Shown: piece by piece, positions 52,222-61,233 of the stretch
Position numbering within the stretch: the stretch's first letter is position 1
Layout: each line of letters begins with the position of its first letter
NCBI RefSeq assembly: GCF_000069225.1
Contig: NC_010407.1
Coordinates: 3,194,646 to 3,258,645, forward strand
Direction: 5' to 3'
Source of the DNA: Clavibacter sepedonicus
GTDB lineage: Bacteria > Actinomycetota > Actinomycetes > Actinomycetales > Microbacteriaceae
Length of the DNA stretch: 64,000 nt
Position numbers and translations under genes: made by a program
Notes under the pieces: generated by a model
Seen by the model: the letters and a program-made list of their open reading frames with translations, nothing else
The model's database searches: none
Told to the model about the DNA's origin: nothing

Positions 52222-53874
52222 GTGACCGCGTCCCCCGCTCCCCGCGGCGGCATCGGCCGCGCGTCCGCGCTACTCGCGTCGGGCACGTTCGTCTCGCGCA
52301 TCCTGGGCTTCGTCAAGGCCATCGTGCTGCTGCAGACCATCGGCGCGACCCTCGGCAGCTCCAACGCGTTCTCCAACGCGAACCAGCTGCCGAACAACAT
52401 CTACGTGATCATCGCGGGCGGCGTCCTCAACGCGGTCCTCGTGCCCCAGGTCGTGCGCGCCGCGAAGCACGCCGACGGCGGCGCCGGCTACATCAACAAG
52501 CTCGTCACCATCGCGATCGTCGTGCTCGGCGGCGTCACGATCCTCGCGACCGTCGGCGCCCCGGTGGTCTCGCGCCTCTACGCCGCGACGCTGCCGCCGG
52601 ACGTCTTCGCGCTCGTCGTCGCGTTCGCGTACTGGTGCCTGCCGCAGATCCTCTTCTACGGGCTCTACGCCGTCCTCGGCGAGGTGCTGAACGCGCGGGG
52701 ATCCTTCGGCCCGTTCACCTGGGCGCCGGTCCTCAACAACGTGGTCGCCATCGCCGGCCTCCTCGTCTTCCAGGCCATGTTCGGCTCCGGCAGCCGCCCG
52801 GTCGACGACTGGAGCCTCGACAAGATCGTGGTGCTGGCCGGATCCGCGACCCTCGGCGTCGTGGCCCAGGCGCTCATCCTCTTCGTCTTCTGGCGCCGCG
52901 TAGGCCTGCGGTTCCGCTTCGACTTCGCGTGGCGGGGCGTCGGCCTCGGCACCGCCGGGCGTCTCGCCGGCTGGACCTTCGGCATGCTCGTCGTCACGCA
53001 GCTCGCGGGCATCGCGCAGTCGAACGTGGCCAACATCGCCGCCACGTCGGACAGCCCCTCGAGCACGATCCTCCTCAACGCGTGGCTGTTCTTCATGCTG
53101 CCGCACTCGATCTTCGCCGTCTCCATCGCCACCGCCTACTTCACGCGCATGAGCACGCACGCGGGCGAGGGCGAGGGCGAGGGCGAGGGCGAGGGCGACC
53201 ACGACAGCATGCGCGCGGACCTGTCCTCCGCGGTGCGGCTCGTCGCCCTCATGACCGTCCTGTCCACCGCACTCATCGCGGTGCTGGCCGGGCCCGTGGC
53301 GCGTGTGATGGTCTCCGGCGACATCGGCGAGGTCCGCGGCTACGGCATCGTGCTCATCGCGTTCATCCTCGGCCTGCCGGCATTCAGCACCCTGTTCGTG
53401 CTGCAGCGCGCCTTCTACGCGCTCTCGGACACGCGCACGCCGTTCCTCATCCAGTGCGCGCAGGTCGTGCTGTTCATCGCCGGCGCGCTCGTCATCGCGC
53501 AGCAGCCGGTCGAGCGGATCGGCGTGGGGCTCGCCGTGCTGCAGACCGTCACGGTCACCGGCCAGGCCGTGCTGGCCGCCGGGCTGCTCCGCCGGCGCAT
53601 CGGCCGCATCGACGGGCGTCGGATCCTCCGCAGCGCCGTCCGCTTCGTCGTCGCCGCCGTGCCGACCGCACTCGTCGGCATCGCGCTGCTGTCCCTCGTC
53701 TCGGGCGGCGCGTTCGACGGCGTCGGCGTCGCGTCGAAGGGCCAGGCGCTCCTCGTCGGGATCCCCCTGGCCGCCGTCATGACGGCCGTCTACCTCGCCG
53801 CCCTCGCCGCGATGCGCTCGTCCGAGCTGCAGCAGCTCGCGGGCCCCGTCATGCGCCGCATCCGCCGCCGCTGA
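52222..53874 (+). CDS. murJ: Lipid II flippase MurJ
   Basis: MOP-superfamily flippase for peptidoglycan precursor, 550 aa with about 14 membrane helices. Family segments: LASGTFVSRILGFVKAIVLLQTIGA at the start, FSNANQLPNNIYVIIAGGVLNAVLVPQVVRA, and ...LQRAFYALSDTRTPFLIQCAQVVLF. A cytoplasmic loop carries a (GE)5GD stretch from a hexanucleotide repeat at 53164. No C-terminal kinase-like domain as in mycobacterial MurJ. GTG start 39 bp after DUF6049. Confidence 0.93.
   Translation: MTASPAPRGGIGRASALLASGTFVSRILGFVKAIVLLQTIGATLGSSNAFSNANQLPNNIYVIIAGGVLNAVLVPQVVRAAKHADGGAGYINKLVTIAIVVLGGVTILATVGAPVVSRLYAATLPPDVFALVVAFAYWCLPQILFYGLYAVLGEVLNARGSFGPFTWAPVLNNVVAIAGLLVFQAMFGSGSRPVDDWSLDKIVVLAGSATLGVVAQALILFVFWRRVGLRFRFDFAWRGVGLGTAGRLAGWTFGMLVVTQLAGIAQSNVANIAATSDSPSSTILLNAWLFFMLPHSIFAVSIATAYFTRMSTHAGEGEGEGEGEGDHDSMRADLSSAVRLVALMTVLSTALIAVLAGPVARVMVSGDIGEVRGYGIVLIAFILGLPAFSTLFVLQRAFYALSDTRTPFLIQCAQVVLFIAGALVIAQQPVERIGVGLAVLQTVTVTGQAVLAAGLLRRRIGRIDGRRILRSAVRFVVAAVPTALVGIALLSLVSGGAFDGVGVASKGQALLVGIPLAAVMTAVYLAALAAMRSSELQQLAGPVMRRIRRR
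53164..53199 (+). repeat. Hexanucleotide repeat (GGCGAG)5 within murJ
   Basis: Five perfect GGCGAG units followed by GGCGAC, in frame, encoding Gly-Glu repeats in a predicted cytoplasmic loop. Confidence 0.9.
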
Positions 53875-54030
53875 GCGCCCGCCTGGCCTACCGCCGGACG
53901 CGCTGGCACCCGTGTCCGCTCCCGCGCTCCCGCCCGGTGGAGCCGCAGGAATAGCCGCTACCGTGGGTCTGTTGCAGAGGTGAGCGGGCACCGGGAAGGC
54001 GCCCCGCCGAGCAGTGGAGGAGAAGCCGTC

Positions 54031-55068
54031 GTGCGTCAGATCATCATCATCGGTTCGGGTCCCGCGGGATACACGGCCGCCATCTACGCCGCGCGCGCCA
54101 ACCTCACGCCCCTCCTCATCGCGAGCTCGGTCGAGGCCGGCGGCGAGCTCATGAACACCACCGAGGTCGAGAACTACCCCGGCTTCACCGACGGCATCCA
54201 GGGCCCGGATCTCATGATGGCGATGCAGGCGCAGGCCGAGCGCTTCGGCACCGAGGTCGTCCTCGACGACGTCACGTCCGTCGACCTGAAGGGCGACGTC
54301 AAGCGCGTCACCCTCGGCAACGGCGACGTGCACGAGTCGCTGGCGGTCATCGCCGCCACCGGATCCGCGTACCGCAAGCTCGGCCTCCCTGCCGAGGACC
54401 GCTTCAGTGGCCACGGCGTCTCCTGGTGCGCCACGTGCGACGGCTTCTTCTTCCGCCAGAAGACCATCGCCGTCGTAGGCGGCGGCGACAGCGCGATGGA
54501 GGAGGCGGCCTTCCTCACGCGCTTCGCGGAGAAGGTCTACGTGATCCACCGCAAGGACAGCCTGCGCGCCTCGAAGATCATGCAGGACCGCGCGTTCGAG
54601 AACCCGAAGATCGAGTTCGTCTGGAACGCGCAGGTGGTCGACATCACGGGCGGCGAGAAGGTCGACGGCGTCGTGCTCGAGGACACCGTCACGGGCGAGC
54701 AGCGTCGGCTCGCGCTCGACGGCCTCTTCATCGCCATCGGCAACGACCCGCGCACGCACCTCTTCCACCAGCAGCTCGAGCTCACCTCCGAGGGCACCAT
54801 CGCCGTCGAGGGCCGCTCGTCGCGCACGAACCTGCCGGGCGTCTTCGCCGCCGGCGACGTGATCGACCCCACGTACCGCCAGGCCATCACCGCCGCCGCC
54901 TCGGGCACCGTCGCGGCGCTCGACGCGGAGCACTTCCTCGCGTCCCTGCCCGACACGCTGCTCGACGCGGCCTCCGACGGACCGGACGGACCCGCGGGCC
55001 ACGGCGCGCCGGCAGCCGGCAGCGTGGTGGATCCCGACGGCGAGCTCGTCGGCGCCGACCACCAGTAG
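54031..55068 (+). CDS. trxB: Thioredoxin-disulfide reductase
   Basis: FAD/NADPH enzyme that reduces thioredoxin, 345 aa. FAD site VRQIIIIGSGPAGYTAAIYAARANL, redox dithiol WCATCDG, NADPH site VGGGDSAMEEA, and a C-terminal FAD motif GVFAAGDVIDPTYRQAITAAASG. A 35-residue Asp/Gly/Ala tail is extra. GTG at 54031 preceded by GGAGGAG is preferred over the upstream frame start at 53980. Followed by trxA after 68 bp. Confidence 0.96.
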   Translation: MRQIIIIGSGPAGYTAAIYAARANLTPLLIASSVEAGGELMNTTEVENYPGFTDGIQGPDLMMAMQAQAERFGTEVVLDDVTSVDLKGDVKRVTLGNGDVHESLAVIAATGSAYRKLGLPAEDRFSGHGVSWCATCDGFFFRQKTIAVVGGGDSAMEEAAFLTRFAEKVYVIHRKDSLRASKIMQDRAFENPKIEFVWNAQVVDITGGEKVDGVVLEDTVTGEQRRLALDGLFIAIGNDPRTHLFHQQLELTSEGTIAVEGRSSRTNLPGVFAAGDVIDPTYRQAITAAASGTVAALDAEHFLASLPDTLLDAASDGPDGPAGHGAPAAGSVVDPDGELVGADHQ

Positions 55069-55136
55069 CCGCACCCCTCATCACGACCCGATCCGGCATC
55101 CGCTCGGATCCACGCGAACCACACGAAGGAGAAACC

Positions 55137-55460
55137 ATGTCCCACTCCCGCGACGTCACCGACGCCAGCTTCCAGGCCGACGTCCTGGACGCCGAGAAGA
55201 CCGTCATCGTCGACTTCTGGGCGCCTTGGTGCGGCCCCTGCAAGGCCGTCTCCCCCGTCCTCGACCAGATCGCCGCCGAGAACCCCGGCATCGAGCTCGT
55301 CAAGATCGACGTGGACGACAACCCCGAGATCGCCATGAAGTACAAGATCACGTCGATCCCGGCCATGAAGGTGTTCCAGAAGGGCGAGGTCGTCAAGACC
55401 GTCATCGGCGCGAAGCCGAAGCCCGCGCTCGAGCAGGAGTTTGCGGACTTCCTCAAGTAG
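55137..55460 (+). CDS. trxA: Thioredoxin
   Basis: Cytoplasmic thioredoxin of 107 aa with the WCGPC active site in FWAPWCGPCKAVSP and the cis-Pro loop ITSIPAMKVF. AAGGAG lies 6 nt before the ATG. Pairs with TrxB just upstream; a strong terminator follows. Confidence 0.97.
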   Translation: MSHSRDVTDASFQADVLDAEKTVIVDFWAPWCGPCKAVSPVLDQIAAENPGIELVKIDVDDNPEIAMKYKITSIPAMKVFQKGEVVKTVIGAKPKPALEQEFADFLK

Positions 55461-55495
55461 CAGCCGCTCGCGCCTGACCGGCGACGAGCATCACC

Positions 55496-55531
55496 GGAGG
55501 GCCCGGCACCGAGAGGTGCCGGGCCCTCCGT
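55496..55531. terminator. Terminator after trxA
   Basis: Perfect 16-bp stem (55496-55511 with 55516-55531, core GGAGGGCCCGGCACC) and a 4-nt GAGA loop, followed by TCGTT. Confidence 0.85.
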
Positions 55532-55626
55532 CGTTCGGCCGACCCTCGGCAGCGGACGGACGACGATGGGGATCGCGGGCCGTCGCCCGTTAGGCTGGAC
55601 GGCAATCGGACAGTGAGAGACGTGAC

Positions 55627-56949
55627 GTGACACCTGCAGGCAGCCCCCGCGAATCCGCGGGCACCAACCTCGACCCCTGGTTCCCCCATTACGCGGAGAG
55701 GACCTCTGGCCTCAGCGCCTCCGAGGTGCGCGCCCTATTCGCCGTGGCCTCGCGCCCCGAGGTCGTCTCCCTCGCCGGCGGCATGCCGTTCGTCTCCGCC
55801 CTCCCCCAGGAGCTCATCGTCACGGCGATGGAGAAGGTCATGCGCGAGCGCGGCTCCGTGGCCTTGCAGTACGGCGGCGGCCAGGGCACGCCCGAGCTCC
55901 GCGAGGACATCCTCGAGATCATGGCGCTCGAGGGCATCCGCGGCAGCGTCGACGACATCGTCACCACCACGGGCTCGCAGCAGGCGCTCGACCTCGTCAC
56001 CAAGCTGTTCATCGACCCGGGCGACGTGATCCTCGCGGAGGCCCCCAGCTACGTCGGCGCCATCGGCGTCTTCCGCAGCTACCAGGCTGTGGTCGAGCAC
56101 GTCGTCATGGATGACGACGGCCTCGTCCCCGAGGCGCTGCGCGAGGCGATCGCGCGGATCCGTGGCGAGGGCCGCACGATCAAGTTCCTCTACACGGTCC
56201 CCAACTTCCACAACCCAGCCGGCGTCACGATGTCCGCCGCTCGGCGCCCGGAGATCCTCGAGATCTGCCGCTCGAACGACATCCTCGTCCTCGAGGACAA
56301 CCCCTACGGCCTCCTCTGGTTCGATCGCCCCGCGCCGGACGCCATGCGCAGCCTCGACGACGAGGGCGTCATCTACCTCGGGTCCTTCTCGAAGACGCTG
56401 GCGCCCGGCTTCCGGGTCGGCTGGGCGCTCGCGCCGCACGCCATCCGCGAGAAGCTCATCCTCGCGCAGGAGTCGGCGGTGCTCTCCCCCAGCTCCTTCA
56501 GCCAGCTGATCATCTCCGAGTACCTGCACGCATCCGACTGGAAGGGCCAGATAGACACCTTCCGCGGCGTGTACCGCGAGCGGCGCGATGCCACGCTCTC
56601 GGCGCTCCAGGAGCACCTCCCGGGACTCACCTGGACCGTCCCCAACGGCGGCTTCTACGTCTGGCTGAAGCTCCCCGAGCAGCTGGACTCCAAGCAGATG
56701 CTCCCTCGCGCCGTCACGGCGCTCGTGGCATACACGCCCGGTACCGCGTTCTACGCCGACGGGCGCGGACGAGACGCCATCCGCCTGTCGTTCTGCTACC
56801 CGACGCCGGAGCGCATCCGCGAGGGCGTCCGCCGCATGGCGGGCGTGATCGACGACGAGCTGGATCTCCTCACGACGTTCTCCGGCACGGGCGCGCTCGC
56901 CTCACGTCCCACGACGTCCGTCGTCACCCCGCCGCCCGACCTCGACTGA
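55627..56949 (+). CDS. PLP-dependent aminotransferase (class I/II, 2-aminoadipate-type)
   Basis: Fold type I aminotransferase of 440 aa related to the C-terminal domain of MocR regulators and to LysN-like 2-aminoadipate transaminases, but with no DNA-binding domain. VVSLAGGMPFVSALPQE, LQYGGGQGTPELREDI, YTVPNFHNPAGVTMS and the Schiff-base lysine in LGSFSKTLAPGFRVGW are clear. Its place between trxA and ddl near the origin is conserved in actinobacteria; the substrate is unknown. GTG start. Confidence 0.9.
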   Translation: MTPAGSPRESAGTNLDPWFPHYAERTSGLSASEVRALFAVASRPEVVSLAGGMPFVSALPQELIVTAMEKVMRERGSVALQYGGGQGTPELREDILEIMALEGIRGSVDDIVTTTGSQQALDLVTKLFIDPGDVILAEAPSYVGAIGVFRSYQAVVEHVVMDDDGLVPEALREAIARIRGEGRTIKFLYTVPNFHNPAGVTMSAARRPEILEICRSNDILVLEDNPYGLLWFDRPAPDAMRSLDDEGVIYLGSFSKTLAPGFRVGWALAPHAIREKLILAQESAVLSPSSFSQLIISEYLHASDWKGQIDTFRGVYRERRDATLSALQEHLPGLTWTVPNGGFYVWLKLPEQLDSKQMLPRAVTALVAYTPGTAFYADGRGRDAIRLSFCYPTPERIREGVRRMAGVIDDELDLLTTFSGTGALASRPTTSVVTPPPDLD

Positions 56950-56992
56950 CCCTCCGCGTCCACGTACACCGACCGCAACCGGATCGAGCAAG

Positions 56993-57958
56993 ATGACCGC
57001 ACACGAGCCCCTTTCCGTCCTCGTCCTCGCGGGCGGCATCTCCCATGAGCGCGACGTGTCGCTCCGCAGTGGGCGCCGCGTGGTGGACGCCCTCCGAGGA
57101 GCGGGTGTCGTGGCGTCCCTTCGTGACCCCGACGCCACCCTCCTCGACTTCCTGCGCGAGACGCCCCCTGCCGTCGTCTGGCCGGTCCTCCATGGCGCGA
57201 GCGGAGAGGACGGCGCGCTCCTCGGCTTGCTCGAGCTCGCCGGCGTCCCGTACGTGGGCTCCTCCGCCCGCGCCGCCCGCCTCGCGTGGGACAAGCCGAC
57301 CGCCAAGGCGATCGCGGGGACCGTCGGGATCCGGACGCCGCGATCCGTGACCCTGCCGAAGGACACGTTCCGCGAGCTCGGAGCGGCAGCCGTCCTCCGG
57401 CTCGTGACCGAGGCCGTGCCCGCCCCGTACGCCGTCAAGCCGGCCCGCGGCGGATCCGCGCAGGGCGTCACGATCGTGCGGGACGCGGACGCCCTTCCCC
57501 GGGCGATGGTGGACGCCTACACCTACGGCGACGTCGCCCTTATCGAGCAGCTCATCGAGGGCACCGAGGTCGCGATCGGCGTCATCGACACCGGCGCCGG
57601 CCCCGAGGCCCTGCCTGCGACGGAGATCGTCCCCACCTCCGGCGTGTACGGCTACGAGGCGCGCTACAACGCGGGTCTCACGCGCTTCTACACGCCGGCA
57701 CGCATCTCCCCCGAGGAGGCCGCCGCGGCCTCCACCGCGGCCGTCGGGATCCACCGCGCGCTCGGCATCGGCCAGATGTCGCGAGTCGACATCATCATCG
57801 ACGCCGCGGGCGAGCCGTGGTTCCTCGAGGTCAACGTCATCCCCGGCCTCACGGAGACGTCATTGCTCCCCCAGGGCCTCGCTGCCGCGGGCATCGAGGT
57901 GGGCGATCTGTACCGTCGGCTCGCCGAAGCCGCGCGGGACGCCTCGACCATCCGCTGA
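56993..57958 (+). CDS. ddl: D-alanine--D-alanine ligase
   Basis: ATP-grasp ligase of 321 aa that makes D-Ala-D-Ala for peptidoglycan. N-terminal VLAGGISHERDVSLRSGRRVVDAL, GEDGALLGLLELAGVPYVGS, the ATP-grasp core KPARGGSAQGVTIV and EVNVIPGLTETSLLPQG. The EDGALLGLLE stretch is typical; the gene is a little shorter than the E. coli enzymes. Converges with parB. Confidence 0.9.
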   Translation: MTAHEPLSVLVLAGGISHERDVSLRSGRRVVDALRGAGVVASLRDPDATLLDFLRETPPAVVWPVLHGASGEDGALLGLLELAGVPYVGSSARAARLAWDKPTAKAIAGTVGIRTPRSVTLPKDTFRELGAAAVLRLVTEAVPAPYAVKPARGGSAQGVTIVRDADALPRAMVDAYTYGDVALIEQLIEGTEVAIGVIDTGAGPEALPATEIVPTSGVYGYEARYNAGLTRFYTPARISPEEAAAASTAAVGIHRALGIGQMSRVDIIIDAAGEPWFLEVNVIPGLTETSLLPQGLAAAGIEVGDLYRRLAEAARDASTIR

Positions 57959-58010
57959 CTCCGCCGCGCGTGGCGACGGAAGTCGCCCACTCGGGCTGTG
58001 TCCGGACGCG

Positions 58011-59003
58011 TCAGCTGGCGTCAGCGTGCGGCACGCCCATCTCCTGGGCGATGCGCGTCAGGTCCCCCACGGTCGCGAAGTCGATCACGATCTGGCCCTT
58101 CTGCGCCGACATCGTCACTCGTACGCTCGTGTTCAGGTGATCCCCGATACGCTGCGCCGTCTCGTCCAGATGGGCGTTGCGCGCCGAGGTGGAGCTCTTC
58201 CGCGGCTTCGTGGCCTTCTGGCCGCGCTGGGCCGCCGCCTCAGCGGCGCGGACGGAGAGATCCTCGTTGACGATCTTCTCGGCGAGGTGGCGCATCGCGT
58301 CCTCATCGCCCGAGGACAGGATCGCACGTGCATGACCCGCGGACAGGACGCCGGCGGCGACGCGGTGCTGCACGTCCTCCGGAAGGCGCAGCAGTCGGAT
58401 CGTGTTGGTGATCTGCGGCCTGGATCGCCCGAGACGCTGTGCGAGCTCGTCCTGCGTGATGGCGAAGTCGGCCAGGAGCTGCTGGTATGCGCTGGCCTCC
58501 TCGAGCGGGTTCAGCTCCGACCGGTGCAGGTTCTCGAGCAACGCGTCACGGAGCATGGACTCGTCGGCGGTGTCCTTAATGACAGCCGGGATGGTGTGCA
58601 ACCCGAGCTCCTTTGTGGCACGCAGCCGGCGCTCCCCCATCACGAGCTCGTAGCGCGCCCGTCCATCAGCGTCGGCCCCCAGCGGACGGACGACGATGGG
58701 CTGGAGCACCCCGTACTCCCGGATGGAGACCATGAGCTCCTGGAGCTCCTCCTGGCGGAAGTCGGTACGCGGCTGCTGCGCGTTGGGGGTGATGTCCGCG
58801 GGATCGAGGTTCGCGAGGCGCGCTCCCGGCACGGCCACGAGCTCGGGTTCGCTCGTGCCCTGCGCATCCCCCTGGTGGACGCCGCTCGGCGCGCCAGCGC
58901 CGATGCTGTCGGGGAAGAAGACGTCGACGGGCCGGCTGCGCTCGTCGGAGGTGGGGATGAGCGCGCCGATGCCACGCCCCAGGCCGGTTCTCTTGGTTGC
59001 CAT
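58011..59003 (-). CDS. parB: Chromosome partitioning protein ParB
   Basis: CTP-dependent clamp that loads on parS and spreads, 330 aa. N-terminal ARRPRTDFRQEELQELMVSI-type box (here ITPNAQQPRTDFRQEELQELM), the CTP-binding GERRLRA motif, the parS-reading helix-turn-helix (TQDELAQRLGRSRPQITNTIRLLRLP), and a C-terminal dimer domain. Its start overlaps the parA stop by one base (TGATG). Three parS sites lie 0.9-2 kb upstream. Confidence 0.96.
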   Translation of the reverse strand: MATKRTGLGRGIGALIPTSDERSRPVDVFFPDSIGAGAPSGVHQGDAQGTSEPELVAVPGARLANLDPADITPNAQQPRTDFRQEELQELMVSIREYGVLQPIVVRPLGADADGRARYELVMGERRLRATKELGLHTIPAVIKDTADESMLRDALLENLHRSELNPLEEASAYQQLLADFAITQDELAQRLGRSRPQITNTIRLLRLPEDVQHRVAAGVLSAGHARAILSSGDEDAMRHLAEKIVNEDLSVRAAEAAAQRGQKATKPRKSSTSARNAHLDETAQRIGDHLNTSVRVTMSAQKGQIVIDFATVGDLTRIAQEMGVPHADAS

Positions 59004-59884
59004 CAGTTCTGGGCTCCTCGGTGTGCGATCTCGGCCGCGGCCTCCAGGTAGGAGAGCGCGCCAGGTGAGTTGGGGTCGTAGCTGATCACGCTCTGCCCGT
59101 AGCTGGGCGCCTCGCTGATGCGGACGGACCTCGGGATGAGTGTCGTCAACGTCTGCTGTGGGAAGTGCTCACGCACCTCCGCTGCGACCTGCTGCGCGAG
59201 GTTCGTACGTCCGTCGTACATGGTCAGCAGGATGGTCGACATCGACAGCTCGGGGTTCAGGTGCTGCGATATCAGCTCGATGTTTGACAGCAGCTGACTC
59301 AGACCCTCGAGGGCGTAGTACTCGCATTGGATGGGGATCAGCACCTCCTTGGCGGCGCTGAATGCGTTGATCGTGAGCAACCCCAACGACGGCGGGCAGT
59401 CGATCAGGACGTAGTCGAAGTCTTGACCGCGGTCTGACGCCAGGAACGCATCCAGTGCCAGTCGCAGGCGTCGTTCCCGTTGCGGCAGGTTGACGAGCTC
59501 GATCTCGGCTCCAGCGAGGTGGATCGTGGCCGGGACGCAGAAGAGCGTGTCGAACTCCGGGCTGCTCTGCACCGCATCCTCGACCGGCGCGGAGTTGACG
59601 AGCACGTCGTAGACGCTCGTCAGGTCACTGGACCGGTCGGCACCCAATGCCGTCGATGCGTTTCCCTGCGGATCCAGGTCGATGACCAGCGTCCGAGATC
59701 CCGATTTCGCCAGCGCGGCAGCGAGGTTCACCGTGGACGTGGTCTTGCCCACGCCGCCCTTCTGATTGGCGATCGTGAAGACCCGCGTGCGCGTGGGGCG
59801 TGGCAGGACGAGTCCGGCGAGAGCCTTCCGTCGTCGGCTCGTCTCGGAGAGCTCACGAGCTATGGGGCTGAGGTCGTCATCCAT
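59003..59884 (-). CDS. parA: Chromosome partitioning protein ParA
   Basis: Deviant-Walker ATPase of 293 aa that moves ParB-parS complexes. NQKGGVGKTTSTVNLAAALA (Walker A'), DLDPQGNASTALG (A''), DYVLIDCPPSLGLLT. The start is taken at MDDDLSPIAREL (ATG at 59882-59884, GGAGAG upstream); an ATG at 59936-59938 also exists but overlaps the parS site at 59938, making the shorter form more likely. First of the parA-parB pair. Confidence 0.94.
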   Translation of the reverse strand: MDDDLSPIARELSETSRRRKALAGLVLPRPTRTRVFTIANQKGGVGKTTSTVNLAAALAKSGSRTLVIDLDPQGNASTALGADRSSDLTSVYDVLVNSAPVEDAVQSSPEFDTLFCVPATIHLAGAEIELVNLPQRERRLRLALDAFLASDRGQDFDYVLIDCPPSLGLLTINAFSAAKEVLIPIQCEYYALEGLSQLLSNIELISQHLNPELSMSTILLTMYDGRTNLAQQVAAEVREHFPQQTLTTLIPRSVRISEAPSYGQSVISYDPNSPGALSYLEAAAEIAHRGAQN

Positions 59885-59937
59885 GGGTGACTCTCCGTCG
59901 ATCGATCGGGACGATGAAAACGAATGGACGGCTGACA

Positions 59938-59953
59938 TGTTTCACGTGGAACA
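59938..59953. promoter_or_regulatory. parS: parS site, 15/16 match
   Basis: TGTTTCACGTGGAACA differs from the bacterial parS consensus TGTTTCACGTGAAACA at one position (G for A). Located between parA and rsmG. Confidence 0.9.
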
Positions 59954-60033
59954 TTTGTCGCCGTCCTGTCGCCTAAGGAATGTGAATACACATGCCATCA
60001 GCACTTCTTTCCGTGGCCGCCCGAGCCGACGCA

Positions 60034-60669
60034 TCAAGCGACACGTGCCCGGATGACTCGCGTCACCTCGTCGACCTGTCCTGCTCCCAACGTGATGACT
60101 TCGACATCCTCCAGGTGATGCTTGCGAATGGCCCTGCTCGCGGCCTCCACTTCCCGCTCCGCGTTCGCACCCTTCATGAGCACGAGTTCTCCGCCGGTCT
60201 TCACAAGCGGCACTGTCAGCGGGATCAGCTTGGAAAAGGCGCTGACTGCCCGGGCGGTCACTTGATCAAGGCTAATCTCGTTCGCGACATCCTCTGCGCG
60301 AGCGCGTCGGACCTGCACGTTGTCCAACCCGAGATGCGCGACCTGTTCTTCGAGCCAGGCTACGCGACGTTCCATGGGTTCGATGAGCACGAAGTCGACG
60401 TCGGGACGCGCGATGGCCAGCACCAGACCGGGCAGGCCGGCCCCGGTTCCGATGTCTCCGACCACACCAGGATTCAGAAGCGGTGCGACCAGCACGGAGT
60501 TGATGATGTGGCGCGACCAGAGCCGTGGGGGCTCGAGCGGGCCGATGAGCCCGAGTTCCTCTCCCCTGCTCCCGAGCTGCGACGCGAATTCACGTGCGAC
60601 AGGCATGCGGACACCGAACAGTGACGCTGCGATGGGTGGTTCCATCTCTACGCTCGTATGCTCCGGCAT
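60034..60669 (-). CDS. rsmG: 16S rRNA (guanine-527-N7)-methyltransferase RsmG
   Basis: GidB/RsmG methyltransferase of 211 aa that modifies G527 of 16S rRNA. SAM-binding motifs VVGDIGTGAGLPGLVLAIARPDVDFVLIEP, RVAWLEEQV, and a later VTARAVSAFSKLIPLTVPLVKTGGELVLMKG. Between parA and jag in the standard origin order, but 565 bp separate it from jag. Confidence 0.95.
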   Translation of the reverse strand: MPEHTSVEMEPPIAASLFGVRMPVAREFASQLGSRGEELGLIGPLEPPRLWSRHIINSVLVAPLLNPGVVGDIGTGAGLPGLVLAIARPDVDFVLIEPMERRVAWLEEQVAHLGLDNVQVRRARAEDVANEISLDQVTARAVSAFSKLIPLTVPLVKTGGELVLMKGANAEREVEAASRAIRKHHLEDVEVITLGAGQVDEVTRVIRARVA

Positions 60670-60851
60670 CGCACATCCATCCTCTTATCGGTGGCTTCCC
60701 CAGCCCCATGCGTCGAAGTCACCTGACAGCCTGAGTTATCGGCGCCGTCCGCGTTTGCCGCCCGTGCGAGTTTAGCGTCGATCGTCGCGGGCCACGATCA
60801 CGCGCGCGGTGCCGCGCTCCGTAGCGGCGGTCGAGGAGAGGGCCCGTGGGA

Positions 60852-60867
60852 TGTTCCACGTGAAACA
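60852..60867. promoter_or_regulatory. parS: parS site, 15/16 match
   Basis: TGTTCCACGTGAAACA, one mismatch to consensus (C for T), in the rsmG-jag intergenic gap. Confidence 0.9.
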
Positions 60868-60952
60868 TGTCTCTCGACTGCTCGTGTCACACTTCGATGA
60901 ATTCTTGTGGAGTGAGCGCCACACCACGTTCACCTCCATGCGCCGCATCGCG

Positions 60953-60968
60953 TGTTTCACGTGAAACA
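60953..60968. promoter_or_regulatory. parS: parS site, perfect match
   Basis: TGTTTCACGTGAAACA, 16/16 palindromic parS consensus, 101 bp from the second site. The two are in a 564-bp stretch without convincing genes that may also hold the rsmG promoter. Confidence 0.97.
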
Positions 60969-61130
60969 TCTGCTGCAGGCCTCTGCACGGGTGTCAGGCG
61001 CTCGCACTCGTCCACCCCGCACACGAGATCAGGAATTGTAGAACCACTTGCCCACGCCTGCAGACCGGCCTTGACTGGCCGGAGCACATCGCAGTCATAC
61101 TCAAATGTGTGAACGGCCGCATGGTCCCGT

Positions 61131-61154
61131 GTGCCAACACGTTCGTGTTAGCAC
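61131..61154. repeat. Hairpin between parS and jag
   Basis: GTGCCAACAC (61131-61140) and GTGTTAGCAC (61145-61154) pair with one mismatch around a GTTC loop, 33 bp before the jag terminator stem. May be a second termination element. Confidence 0.5.
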
Positions 61155-61187
61155 GCGATCCGAACACTCGACACGCGGGCACGCAGA

Positions 61188-61212
61188 AGGCCCAGTCCAA
61201 CGGACTGGGCCT
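61188..61212. terminator. Terminator downstream of jag
   Basis: AGGCCCAGTCC (61188-61198) and GGACTGGGCCT (61202-61212) form a perfect 11-bp stem with a 3-nt loop, 22 bp after the jag stop on the minus strand. No U tract. Confidence 0.8.
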
Positions 61213-61233
61213 CGCCGACTCACGCGTCGGTTC

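Noticed and set aside
60772..60969. 65-aa minus-strand frame across two parS sites
   Set aside because: Its protein is largely translated parS palindromes, with no conserved features or good ribosome-binding site.
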